In this document: positions 53,484-62,152 of the stretch, piece after piece
Numbering within the stretch: the first letter of the stretch is position 1
How the letters are laid out: each line of letters starts with the position of its first letter
DNA from: RGEC01 sp964626685
GTDB lineage: Bacteria > Bacteroidota > Bacteroidia > NS11-12g > UBA955
Assembly (NCBI GenBank): GCA_964626685.1
Contig: CAZVJY010000005.1
Location: 62,001 to 126,000 of the forward strand
Length of the DNA: 64,000 nt
Direction of reading: 5' to 3'
Notes under the pieces: generated by a model
What the model saw: the letters and a program-made list of their open reading frames with translations, nothing else
Told to the model about the DNA's origin: nothing
The model's database searches: none
Translations under genes and position numbers: made by a program

Positions 53484-55412
53484 TTAGTCGGCGTTGCCGG
53501 CTATCCATGATTCCATCGCAGTATCGTATGCGGTCTGCAATTTTTGCAGTTCAGTGTCTGCCTGTCGGTAGGCCTCGGTATGTGCATTGATTTTTTCGAA
53601 ATCAACAGCCACATCTTCATCTGTCAGACGTTTTTCATGCATGGCCTTTTCGGCGCGAATGGCCTCCATTTGTCTTTCCAGTTCTGCCATTTCCTGTTCC
53701 AGCTGCTGCAGCCTGTTTTTTCCGGGTTTTTTAGGCTCGGAATTACTGTCTGAAAGCTCTTTACCTACTACAGGCTTTGATTTTTGAGTATCATTTTCCT
53801 GAATGTAGGTTTCCGGTCCGCGCCGTTGCATCCACTCATTCCATTCGTCATAGGTTCCTGGATATTCACGCAGTATGCCGTTTTCAATCCACCAGATTTT
53901 GGTGGCTACGTTACTTACAAAGGTACGGTCGTGGCTTACAATGACACAGGTGCCTTTGTATTGCGAAATGGCATCGGCAAGCACGGATGTACTAAACATA
54001 TCCAGGTGGTTGGTGGGTTCGTCCAGCAGTAACAGATTGGCCCTTGTAAGAAGGGTTTTGGCCAATGCTACACGGCTCTTCTCACCACCTGACAACACTT
54101 TTATTTTCTTAAAAACTTCATCACCTGTAAACAGGAAACAGCCCAACACAGTTCGCAGTTCAGCTTCTGTGTATTCTGCATCCACCGTGCCGAGTTCATT
54201 CAGCAAATCTCTTTGCAGATTCAGGGCTTCCAGCTGATGCTGCGCAAAAAATGAGGTTTCTACGTTCCATCCGGGCTCTACGACACCGCCATGCGGTTCA
54301 GACCCGTTGATGATGCGTAACAGCGTACTTTTCCCCTTGCCGTTGGCACCGATGAGGGCAATTTTATCACCCCTTAGCACCTGCGCATTCGCCGAACGGA
54401 TAATTTCCGTATCATCATAGCTTTTGCTGACGTCTTTCAGTGTGCAGATCGTTTTTCCGGGTGTAGTTCGAATGTTAAAGCGGATATTCATTTCACGCTT
54501 TTCGTCATCCTTAAGCTCAATTTTATCAAGCTTCTGAAGCATTTTCACCCGGCTTTGTACTGCAGTGGCTTTGCTGGCCTTGGCTTTAAACCGGCGAATA
54601 AATGCCATTTGCTGTCGGATATAATCCTGCTGGTTATCAAAACGGCGCTGCAGCATTTCATCGCGCTCTTCTTTCTGTTCCAGGTAGTCGCTGAAATTGC
54701 CTTTGTAGTGATAGAGTTGCTGGTGGGCTACTTCTGCAATGCGGTTTACGGTATTGTCCAGAAACAGGCGGTCGTGGCTCACAATCACAAATGTGCCTTT
54801 GTAGGTTTTCAGGTAATCTTCAATCCATTCAATGGTTGGCAAATCCAAGTGGTTGGTGGGTTCGTCCAGCAGCAACAAATCGGGCTGCATTAGCAGAAGC
54901 TTTGCCAGCATAGCCCGCATACGCCAGCCTCCTGAGAACAGGTTCAGGGGTTTTTGCAGTTCTTCTGTTTTGAAGCCCAGCCCTTCCAGCAGTTTTTCAG
55001 CTTCTGCGTGCCAGTCATATCCGCCCAGGTTGCCAAACTGATCCTGCAGCTCGGTAAGGCGCTGAATGGCATTTACATCCGCTGTGCGCTCAATTTCTTC
55101 CAGCAGGCGGTTGATTTCCTTGTCCAGCGCTGACAGATCTGCCCTGCCCTGCAAAACCACTTCCAGCAGCGGATCCTGGTAATCGATACTCAGCAAATCC
55201 TGGTTTAAAAATCCGATTTTCAGGTTTGAGGGCCTGCTCATGTTTCCTTCCCGCAGTTCGTAATCGCCGGAAATCAGGCGCAGCAGGGTAGATTTTCCGG
55301 TACCGTTCAGGCCCACCAGCCCGATTTTTTCTCCGGGTTTGATGTGCCAGTTGGCGTTTTTATACAAATATCTTCCGGCAAATTCAAAGGAAAAATCTAC
55401 AAGGGCAAGCAT
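53484..55412 (-). CDS. ABC-F family ATPase
   Basis: 642 aa with two ABC domains and no membrane part. Walker A motifs are GLNGTGKSTLL (about 34) and GANGKGKSTLL (about 345); signature motifs are LFSGGWRMR and LSGGEKSRVAL; Walker B is LLLLDEPTNHLD twice. The interdomain linker is long and charged, and the C-terminus (about 555-635) is a coiled coil (LQQLEQEMAELERQME). ABC-F proteins act on the ribosome (translation rescue or antibiotic resistance) or, for Uup, on branched DNA; the C-terminal coil favours the Uup/YheS side. Convergent with rfbB, 15 nt apart. Confidence 0.93.
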   Translation of the reverse strand: MLALVDFSFEFAGRYLYKNANWHIKPGEKIGLVGLNGTGKSTLLRLISGDYELREGNMSRPSNLKIGFLNQDLLSIDYQDPLLEVVLQGRADLSALDKEINRLLEEIERTADVNAIQRLTELQDQFGNLGGYDWHAEAEKLLEGLGFKTEELQKPLNLFSGGWRMRAMLAKLLLMQPDLLLLDEPTNHLDLPTIEWIEDYLKTYKGTFVIVSHDRLFLDNTVNRIAEVAHQQLYHYKGNFSDYLEQKEERDEMLQRRFDNQQDYIRQQMAFIRRFKAKASKATAVQSRVKMLQKLDKIELKDDEKREMNIRFNIRTTPGKTICTLKDVSKSYDDTEIIRSANAQVLRGDKIALIGANGKGKSTLLRIINGSEPHGGVVEPGWNVETSFFAQHQLEALNLQRDLLNELGTVDAEYTEAELRTVLGCFLFTGDEVFKKIKVLSGGEKSRVALAKTLLTRANLLLLDEPTNHLDMFSTSVLADAISQYKGTCVIVSHDRTFVSNVATKIWWIENGILREYPGTYDEWNEWMQRRGPETYIQENDTQKSKPVVGKELSDSNSEPKKPGKNRLQQLEQEMAELERQMEAIRAEKAMHEKRLTDEDVAVDFEKINAHTEAYRQADTELQKLQTAYDTAMESWIAGNAD

Positions 55413-55416
55413 GGTA

Positions 55417-55424
55417 CAAAGGTA
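55417..55424 (-). promoter_or_regulatory. -7 box for the ABC-F gene (TACCTTTG)
   Basis: Exact TAnnTTTG match on the minus strand, 4 nt from the start codon. Confidence 0.6.
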
Positions 55425-55436
55425 CGGCGGACAAGC

Positions 55437-55481
55437 CCTTCAAGGTTTGACAACTTTCAAAAAGTTGTCAAACCTTGAAGG
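55437..55481. repeat. REP-like palindrome, copy 2 (perfect)
   Basis: Perfect 21-bp inverted repeat with a 3-nt loop (left arm 55437-55457, right arm 55461-55481), core half-site AAAGTTGTCAAACCTTG. It lies in the divergent space between the ABC-F and lipid-kinase genes, just upstream of the ABC-F promoter. It shares the half-site with 3713-3743. Confidence 0.75.
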
Positions 55482-55537
55482 AGTAGTTATTAAATCCGGG
55501 TACAAAAAATACCACACATTTTTCCCATCTTTGAGGC

Positions 55538-56368
55538 ATGCCTGCCAAAGCTGTATTGTTTTACAATCCGAATTCGGGTCGCTACAATGCGCGGCAAATC
55601 GAAACATGGCTAAAGGAATTTGAAGGCTGTGGTCTGGAAGTTCAAGGAATCAGCAACCCTGATGAATTAACGGCGCTGCCGCCCACCCACATTATTACGG
55701 CCGGGGGAGACGGAACCCTGCATATGGCTATCAATAAAGGAGGGCTGAAACATTCATTTTCTATTTTACCGGTAGGTAGCGGCAACGATTTTGCAGCCAA
55801 TTTTAAGAGGTTTTCCATTGCGGAACTCGCCCAAAAAATCAAATCGGATTCGATTATTCGTTGTGATGTTTTGCGAATAAATGAAGTATATGCGCACAAT
55901 GTGTGCGGCACCGGATTTGAATCTTTTGTGGCCGGAAAAGCCCGTAAAATTCGCTGGCCTGCGCTGAAATATATTCTGCCCATTGCCCGCTATATGTTTT
56001 TTTTCAAGCCAGTTTATGTCAGCATAACCGCAGAAGATTTTCAATATACAGGCGGTGCTTTCATGGTTACCATCGGCAACGGCTACCGTTCAGGTGGCGG
56101 TTTCAGGATGTTCCCCGAAGCGTCGCTTAAGGATGGCAAAATGGATTTTATATTAATTAAGCCGCACAATCTCTTTCAGCGTCTGCGCTATGTGTTTCTG
56201 GTCAATTTTGGCTGGCATCTGCAACTTAAACCGGTAGTCTTTCTTCAGGTTACTTCATGCAAAATAGAAATGGGAAATTCGGCTGCGTTTCAGGCAGATG
56301 GTGATTTGTATCATGCTGATAGTATGAAAGTGGAAGTAGTAGCGGGTGGATTGGCTGTAATTGGCTGA
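55538..56368 (+). CDS. Diacylglycerol/lipid kinase family protein (YegS/BmrU-like)
   Basis: 276 aa with the ATP-binding motif GGDGT (near residue 57, ITAGGDGTLH), LPVGSGNDFA and a C-terminal beta-sandwich domain. The family phosphorylates diacylglycerol or related lipids at the inner membrane. The ATG lies 4 nt after CATCTTTG, a one-mismatch promoter box, so the mRNA could be leaderless. Confidence 0.91.
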   Translation: MPAKAVLFYNPNSGRYNARQIETWLKEFEGCGLEVQGISNPDELTALPPTHIITAGGDGTLHMAINKGGLKHSFSILPVGSGNDFAANFKRFSIAELAQKIKSDSIIRCDVLRINEVYAHNVCGTGFESFVAGKARKIRWPALKYILPIARYMFFFKPVYVSITAEDFQYTGGAFMVTIGNGYRSGGGFRMFPEASLKDGKMDFILIKPHNLFQRLRYVFLVNFGWHLQLKPVVFLQVTSCKIEMGNSAAFQADGDLYHADSMKVEVVAGGLAVIG

Positions 56369-56539
56369 AACAGGGCGACATATCATGAAAAACCGAAGTT
56401 TTGCTATCTTTAGGAATTATATGTAAATCGGGTTCTGAAGGTTTACAGGAGGTCATATTCATAATACGGAAACATAAAATTGGTTCAATTGTATTTAATT
56501 TGCAGCAGTAATTTGGTTTAAAACAAACCAATAATATAC

Positions 56540-57541
56540 ATGAAGTTAATTATTCCAATGGCCGGCATGGGAAAACGCATGCGGCCCCATACACTTACCG
56601 TTCCCAAGCCCCTGCTGCCTGTAGCAGGAAAGCCTATTGTTCACTGGCTGATAGAAGATATTGCAGCCGTTTGCGATCAGCCGATCGATGAAATTGCTTT
56701 TGTAATTGGTGATTTCGGCCAGGATACGGAAGCCCATTTATTGCAAATTGCACAAAGTGTGGGTGCCAAAGGCCGTATTTGCTACCAGCATGAGCCATTG
56801 GGTACTGCCCATGCCATTTTATGTGCCAAAGAAAGCCTTCAGGGTGAAGTTATTGTAGCCTTTGCGGATACCCTCTTCAGGGCCAAATTTCACCTGGATA
56901 CCAACCCCGATGGTGTCATCTGGGTTCACAAGGTTGATAACCCTTCCAGTTTTGGTGTGGTTAAGCTTGACAATGAGAATTACATTACCGATTTTGTAGA
57001 AAAACCCGCTGAATTTGTATCGGATCTGGCAATAATTGGTATTTACTACTTCAAAAGTGGTGAAACCCTGCGCAGTGAGCTGCAATATCTTATTGACAAC
57101 GATATCCGCGAAAAAGGCGAGTATCAGCTTACCAATGCCCTGGAAAACATGAAAAACAAAGGCATGCGCTTCAAGCCGGGTGCTGTAGATGAGTGGTGGG
57201 ATTGCGGCAACAAGGATGCGACCGTTAATACCAACAAACGCCTGCTGGAAACACGCCGGGAACTGTTCCATATCGCTGCTGAAAGGTTTAACGGAGGCAC
57301 ACAGATTATTCAGCCTTGTTTTATTGGAGACAACGTGGAACTGAAAGGATGCACCATTGGTCCATATGTGAGTATTGGCAACAATACAAAACTGGAAAAC
57401 TGCGTGGTTTCCAACAGCATCATTCAAAATAACAGCCATATCAGCAATCTGAATTTTACCAACAGCATGATTGGCAACCATGTCAGCCTGAATGGCCAAA
57501 GCTGCGAGCTTAGTATCGGAGATTATTCCACACAGTCATGA
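56540..57541 (+). CDS. Sugar-1-phosphate nucleotidyltransferase with left-handed beta-helix
   Basis: 333 aa of the RmlA/GlmU-like class. The N-terminal domain has the nucleotide loop GMGKRMRPHT (9-18) and KPLLPVAGKP, and DEWWDCGN near 218. The C-terminal part (about 255-330) is a run of hexapeptide repeats (IGPYVSIGNNTKLENCVVSNS). It makes an NDP-sugar from a sugar 1-phosphate; dTDP-glucose, UDP-GlcNAc or another product cannot be told apart. It could feed rfbB, which is 3 kb upstream in a separate unit (inference). Its stop overlaps the next ATG by 4 nt. Confidence 0.88.
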   Translation: MKLIIPMAGMGKRMRPHTLTVPKPLLPVAGKPIVHWLIEDIAAVCDQPIDEIAFVIGDFGQDTEAHLLQIAQSVGAKGRICYQHEPLGTAHAILCAKESLQGEVIVAFADTLFRAKFHLDTNPDGVIWVHKVDNPSSFGVVKLDNENYITDFVEKPAEFVSDLAIIGIYYFKSGETLRSELQYLIDNDIREKGEYQLTNALENMKNKGMRFKPGAVDEWWDCGNKDATVNTNKRLLETRRELFHIAAERFNGGTQIIQPCFIGDNVELKGCTIGPYVSIGNNTKLENCVVSNSIIQNNSHISNLNFTNSMIGNHVSLNGQSCELSIGDYSTQS

Positions 57542-59253
57542 GGCATTTCGGCAGTTTTCTGCTGCCGTTACTTTGGGTAGCCTGGGGTTGCGGAACCCGC
57601 AAAGCAACCACCCCCGACGTTTTATCAAAAGCAATTGATACGTCCTCAATGCAGGAAATGTATTACGCTGCCGAGTTTCACTACATACAGGGAAACTGGA
57701 AGCAATCCGATTCTCTGTTCAGGCGTTACACACGCAGCAGCATGCCACCCGGTGCGGCTTACCACCGCCTGGCCTGTATTGCCGCAAAAAATGGCAGAAC
57801 CGATGAGGCACTGGCGTTGAATGCCAAAGCCAGGCAATCGGATACTTCTGTTGAAGACTGGATCTGGCTGGATGCCGAATTATACCGCCGGCAGTATCAA
57901 TATAAAAAAGCAGCAGATGTATATGCTTCATTTGTGGTGAAGCATCCCCGGGCATGGTCAGCCTATAGCGATGCTGCCCGCTTTTATTCTATGGCAGGCG
58001 AATGGACTTCCGTTCTTACACTTTGTGAAGGCTGGGAAAAATCTTTCGGGCTCATGGAAACGATTGTTGAATACAGGACACAGGCATTCCTAGGACTGGG
58101 GCAGCCGTTAAAAGCAGCCGAACAATGGGTTGCGATGAGCAAAAAGTATCCTGATCGCAGCTATTACCGGCTACGGCAGGTCAATGTGCTGAAACAGGGC
58201 GGTGCCGCAGCAGAAGCAAAAAACCTGCTGGATACCTTGCTGGTGCAAAATCCCCGCGATTATGAAATGATTGTCCTGTATTGTGAGCTGAACGCCACAA
58301 ATCCAGGCACTTCAATTCCTGCTGCCCTGGTAAATATTGTGCAAACCCGCGGTCTGGCATTTGAAGCAAAATGGAAGTGCCTTGAGCCGTTTACCCGACC
58401 TGAACATCCCGCTTACGATTCAACAGAAGCTATTTTCCGCGGACTTTACCGTAATCACCCCAATGAACCCCTGGCAACGCACACACTCGGTCTGTGGTGT
58501 CTTAACCATGGCAAGGCCGGAGACGCTGCCGAATTTCTGAAAAAAGCCTTGCAGGAAGGAAGGCAAACCCTTATGCTGTGGCAACAATACCTCACCGCAC
58601 TTTCTATGGGTTGTGAAACCCAAAAAATGCTTGCGGAATCAGATACACTGATGGAATTATATGCCCTGAATCCCTCTGTTTATCAAATGAAGGCCATCGC
58701 CTTGTCTGTAAACGGAAAAACAGAGGAGGCACTGCGTACGTGCAGTGAGGGAGCGCTCATTTCTGCCGATCCTTCAGCACTGATAGCTTTAAGGGATTAT
58801 ATCATGATGCAAACCGGTAAAAACCGGCCTGAGGGAAATCTGATCTTAGAGGATTCGTCTAATCTGCCTTATGCCGTGATGGTTGATGCCGAATGGGCAT
58901 TGATTCAGAACAGGCCGGATGATGCGTTTACCCGCCTCAGTGCACTTTTTGATGACCAATTCAGAGGCAGGTCAAAAAAATACAGTACCTGCGAAGACGG
59001 CAGCTACTGGGCTTTTTTGCAGTGTGTACTGCAGCAGGCCAGACTGGCATTGATGGTCAATAAAAACCAAGACGCAGCAATTACTTTGCTTCAGCGATAT
59101 CTGCCTGAAAACCCTTTGTCACTCGAATTGATGGGTGATTTGTATGGAAACAGGCAAGATCCAGCTCTTCGTTGTTATGAAAAGGCATTGGCATGCACTA
59201 AAACCAGCAAAGAGGTACTCTTGCAGAAAATAAACAAGCTAAAAAATCGTTAA
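57538..59253 (+). CDS. TPR-repeat lipoprotein
   Basis: 571 aa with a lipoprotein-like signal (VAWGC, C18) and tetratricopeptide repeats through the chain (YYAAEFHYIQGNWKQSDSLF; YRRQYQYKKAADVYASFV; GDAAEFLKKALQEG). No enzyme domain. It sits first in the TPR-DUF4292-EnvC order that is conserved in Bacteroidota, which suggests a common envelope task such as peptidoglycan remodelling or lipoprotein handling. Confidence 0.85.
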   Translation: MRHFGSFLLPLLWVAWGCGTRKATTPDVLSKAIDTSSMQEMYYAAEFHYIQGNWKQSDSLFRRYTRSSMPPGAAYHRLACIAAKNGRTDEALALNAKARQSDTSVEDWIWLDAELYRRQYQYKKAADVYASFVVKHPRAWSAYSDAARFYSMAGEWTSVLTLCEGWEKSFGLMETIVEYRTQAFLGLGQPLKAAEQWVAMSKKYPDRSYYRLRQVNVLKQGGAAAEAKNLLDTLLVQNPRDYEMIVLYCELNATNPGTSIPAALVNIVQTRGLAFEAKWKCLEPFTRPEHPAYDSTEAIFRGLYRNHPNEPLATHTLGLWCLNHGKAGDAAEFLKKALQEGRQTLMLWQQYLTALSMGCETQKMLAESDTLMELYALNPSVYQMKAIALSVNGKTEEALRTCSEGALISADPSALIALRDYIMMQTGKNRPEGNLILEDSSNLPYAVMVDAEWALIQNRPDDAFTRLSALFDDQFRGRSKKYSTCEDGSYWAFLQCVLQQARLALMVNKNQDAAITLLQRYLPENPLSLELMGDLYGNRQDPALRCYEKALACTKTSKEVLLQKINKLKNR

Positions 59254-59260
59254 ACAAACA

Positions 59261-60022
59261 TTGAGAAACTTCATTCTTCTGCTCGCATTCTTTTCACTGA
59301 GCGCCTGCAAGGCAAGAAAACAAAAAACAATTGAGACACCAGTCCGTATCGGGAATCTGACCACGGATACGACTGTGGAGCTGAAAGGCGACAACATCAA
59401 CCGCAAAAGCTGGCAGTATTTTTCAGACCGCCTCAATATCTATTATGTTTCAGGTGATGGACAGGAAATGAGCGGCACCCTGAGTTTGCGCATGCGAAAC
59501 GACAGCATACTTTGGTTTTCTGTTTCGGTTGCCTTTGGTATTCAGGTGGCAAAAGGCATTATCACCCGGGACAGTGTGCTTGTACTTGATTTGTATCACA
59601 AAGAATATATGCGTTTGGGAATCGCCGACTTATCCAATATGCTCGGTGCCCGGGTTTCACTTAGGGAATTGCAAAACCTCATTGTTTCCAATCCGATTTT
59701 TGATACTGTTTATTACAACAGAGATACACAGTCCGGGGCCTGGTATTCCTCCAATGCGGCCTCTACCAATATGCTGTTTACCAATACGGTTGGAAATATC
59801 GACAGCAGTGTAATTGCAGAAACAGGGAAAAACAGGCAAATTAAGGTGGTTTACGAAGGCGAACAAAGATCAGGCACCTTTGCTGTGCCTCAGCAGATGC
59901 GGATTACGGCATTTGGTGACAAAAATACTGTACGCTTGCAGGCTGCGTTTACAAACCCAAGCGATGCCGTTATACCTTCGTACCCGTTTAGTATTCCTGC
60001 GGGATACACCCAAAAAAAATAG
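59261..60022 (+). CDS. DUF4292 lipoprotein
   Basis: 253 aa with a lipoprotein signal (FFSLSAC, C16). The start codon is TTG: the frame has no ATG before the signal peptide. The rest is a beta-rich fold (LNIYYVSGDGQEMSGTLSLRMR; WFSVSVAFGIQVAKGII), the DUF4292 family. The fold pattern recalls LolB-like lipoprotein-binding proteins, but this is inference. It is 7 nt after the TPR gene and 2 nt before the EnvC-like gene. Confidence 0.85.
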   Translation: MRNFILLLAFFSLSACKARKQKTIETPVRIGNLTTDTTVELKGDNINRKSWQYFSDRLNIYYVSGDGQEMSGTLSLRMRNDSILWFSVSVAFGIQVAKGIITRDSVLVLDLYHKEYMRLGIADLSNMLGARVSLRELQNLIVSNPIFDTVYYNRDTQSGAWYSSNAASTNMLFTNTVGNIDSSVIAETGKNRQIKVVYEGEQRSGTFAVPQQMRITAFGDKNTVRLQAAFTNPSDAVIPSYPFSIPAGYTQKK

Positions 60023-60024
60023 CC

Positions 60025-61290
60025 ATGTTTCGTTTTGCCTGCATAGGTTTTCTTTTACTGCTTCCATTAACGGGGTTTTCACAATCGCGAAAAGAACTGG
60101 AAAAGAAGCGCAAAAAAGTGCAGGAAGAAATCCAGTATACCCGAAACATACTTCAAAAAACCAGTGCCCAGAAAAGCGCCACCCTGCATAAAATTGGTGC
60201 TTTGAACCGCATCATTGAGCAACAGGGTGAAGTAATAAACGATTTGAAATCCGAGCTGAGTGAGGCAGAGCAGGAAATAAACAAACAAAACACAGCCCTC
60301 GAGCAGCTGAAAGCCTCGTATAACGATGAACGGCTTAAGTTGCGAAAAACCATACTCAAAGCCTACAAAAGCCGAAAATCGGCTAATAAACTGGCGTTCG
60401 TATTTGCTTCTGCATCTTTTCGTCAGGCCGTGCGCAGAATGCAATACCTAAACAGACTCTCTGACTACCGAAAACAGCAGATAGGGGTGCTTGAAATCAA
60501 GGCTTCTGAAGTAAAAAACGGTTTACAGGCATTAGAAGAAATCAGGCAGGAAAAAAATGGAATCTTGCTGGTAGAAAAAAAAGAACAGCAACAGCTTGAA
60601 ACAGACAGAAGCCAGAAAACCAACCTGGTGAAATCCCTTGCTGGAAAAGAAGCAGAATTGCGGAAGAAGATAAAGCAGAACGAAAAAGCCGTGGCCCGAC
60701 TGAATTCTGCCATCTCTGCCATGATTGCAAGGGAAATAGCAGCAGCAAGAAAAAGGGCAAGGCAGCAGTCTGCAAGAGACAACACGGGTACAGCTGCAGC
60801 CAATCCCAAAACCTCGGGAAGCAAGCCGGCGAGGTCTTCTGGCAGCATTTTGCTTACGCCCGAAGCACGCGTAATCAGTGATAATTTTGCTTCAGGCAGA
60901 GGAAGTCTTCCCTGGCCGGTGGAACGCGGCTTTATTTCACAGTATTTTGGCGTACACGGCCATCCTGATCTGGCAGGAATTACCCTTGTTAACAATGGCG
61001 TTGACATAACCACAGCTGAGGGCAGCACGGCCCGGGCCGTTTTTAAAGGCACGGTTTCTGCCATTTTGGAAATTCCCGGGCAGGAAAAAGCCGTTCTGCT
61101 CAATCATGGTGAGTATTACACTGTTTACAGCCGCTTAAGTCAGGTTTATGTAGGTCGCGGCCAGCAGGTAGAGGCAAAACAGGCGCTTGGCAAGGTGTGG
61201 ACGGATGATGAATCCAAAACCATCCTTCAGTTTCAGCTTTGGCAGGGCCAGTCCAAACTCAATCCCGCAGGGTGGCTTACCTCGCGCTAA
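60025..61290 (+). CDS. EnvC-type murein hydrolase activator with degenerate LytM domain
   Basis: 421 aa: signal peptide (to about GFSQ), long coiled coil (about 22-245), Ala/Ser-rich linker, and C-terminal M23/LytM domain (about 300-415). The zinc ligands of active M23 peptidases are missing: the HxxxD site reads NNGVD (His to Asn), and the later HxH site reads LQFQL (His to Gln). This is the EnvC situation, where the domain activates amidases and does not cut itself. It probably works with an N-acetylmuramyl-L-alanine amidase in septal peptidoglycan splitting (known for the family). Confidence 0.88.
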   Translation: MFRFACIGFLLLLPLTGFSQSRKELEKKRKKVQEEIQYTRNILQKTSAQKSATLHKIGALNRIIEQQGEVINDLKSELSEAEQEINKQNTALEQLKASYNDERLKLRKTILKAYKSRKSANKLAFVFASASFRQAVRRMQYLNRLSDYRKQQIGVLEIKASEVKNGLQALEEIRQEKNGILLVEKKEQQQLETDRSQKTNLVKSLAGKEAELRKKIKQNEKAVARLNSAISAMIAREIAAARKRARQQSARDNTGTAAANPKTSGSKPARSSGSILLTPEARVISDNFASGRGSLPWPVERGFISQYFGVHGHPDLAGITLVNNGVDITTAEGSTARAVFKGTVSAILEIPGQEKAVLLNHGEYYTVYSRLSQVYVGRGQQVEAKQALGKVWTDDESKTILQFQLWQGQSKLNPAGWLTSR

Positions 61291-61296
61291 ATTTTG

Positions 61297-61304
61297 TATA
61301 TTTG
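61297..61304 (+). promoter_or_regulatory. -7 box for the 3-hydroxyacyl-CoA dehydrogenase gene (TATATTTG)
   Basis: Exact TAnnTTTG match, 5 nt before the ATG. Confidence 0.6.
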
Positions 61305-61309
61305 TAATT

Positions 61310-62152
61310 ATGAAAGTGGCTGTAGCAGGGGCAGGTGTGATGGGTGCAGGTATTGCACTATGCAGTATTCAGGCCGGATATCAGACATTGCTGTTTGATG
61401 TGAATGAGGCCGCTCTGGAAAAAGGCAAATCCTACATCCGCAAAGAACTTGATAAGGCAGTTGAAAAAGGCAGGTTAACCGCTGAAAAGGCAAGCACCGC
61501 TTTAGGTTTGTTATCCGTTGTAAATGATGCGAATGCGCTACAGGCAGATATCATCATTGAAGCCATTCTGGAAAACCTGGAAATAAAACAGGCGCTTTTT
61601 AAACAGCTCGAGGCTGTAAATAGTCCCGGCGCCATACTTGCAACCAACACCAGTTCCATACCCATTACCCAGATAGCGCGCGGGCTTCAATATCCGGAAA
61701 GGGTAGTAGGTGTGCATTTCTTTAATCCGGCCCACATCATGAAGCTGGTTGAAATAATCTCTGGTGCAGAAACCCGGTTAGAAATTGCACAAAAAGCATT
61801 TCAGTGGGCGGAATCCCTGGGTAAAAAGGCCGTGTATGCTGCTGATGCTCCCGGTTTCATCGTGAATCGTGTGGCACGGCATTACTACGTAGAAGGACTT
61901 AAGGTACTTGAGGAGCAGGTGGCTTCACTGGAAAGCATAGATAGGTTGTGTGAAGCATCCGGTTTTAAAATGGGTCCTTTTCGTCTGATGGATTTGATTG
62001 GTGTTGATACCAATTATTCGGTAACCAGTTCCATGTATGCGCTGTTTGGGCAGGATGCCAAGTTTCGTCCCAGCCGGATTCAAAAGCAAAAAGTCGATGC
62101 CGGCCACCATGGCCGCAAGACAGGTCATGGTTTTTATCGATATGAAGATTAA
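61310..62152 (+). CDS. hbd: 3-hydroxybutyryl-CoA (3-hydroxyacyl-CoA) dehydrogenase
   Basis: NAD-dependent oxidation of 3-hydroxyacyl-CoA (or the reverse), 280 aa. The Rossmann motif GAGVMGAGIA (7-16), the TNTSSIPIT stretch, the catalytic pair in GVHFFNPAHIMKLVEII, and the DAPGFIVNR link to the helical domain are all present. The open frame runs upstream into the EnvC-like gene; the ATG 61310 starts exactly at the conserved MKVAVAGAG. It may be part of butyrate/poly-hydroxybutyrate or fatty-acid oxidation; no partner gene adjoins it. Confidence 0.93.
   Translation: MKVAVAGAGVMGAGIALCSIQAGYQTLLFDVNEAALEKGKSYIRKELDKAVEKGRLTAEKASTALGLLSVVNDANALQADIIIEAILENLEIKQALFKQLEAVNSPGAILATNTSSIPITQIARGLQYPERVVGVHFFNPAHIMKLVEIISGAETRLEIAQKAFQWAESLGKKAVYAADAPGFIVNRVARHYYVEGLKVLEEQVASLESIDRLCEASGFKMGPFRLMDLIGVDTNYSVTSSMYALFGQDAKFRPSRIQKQKVDAGHHGRKTGHGFYRYED

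Noticed and set aside
2563..57541. gmd, rfbB, the nucleotidyltransferase and wbqC-like gene as one surface-sugar cluster
   Set aside because: They are in four separate transcription units over 55 kb with housekeeping genes between them; a functional link is possible but a cluster is not seen.
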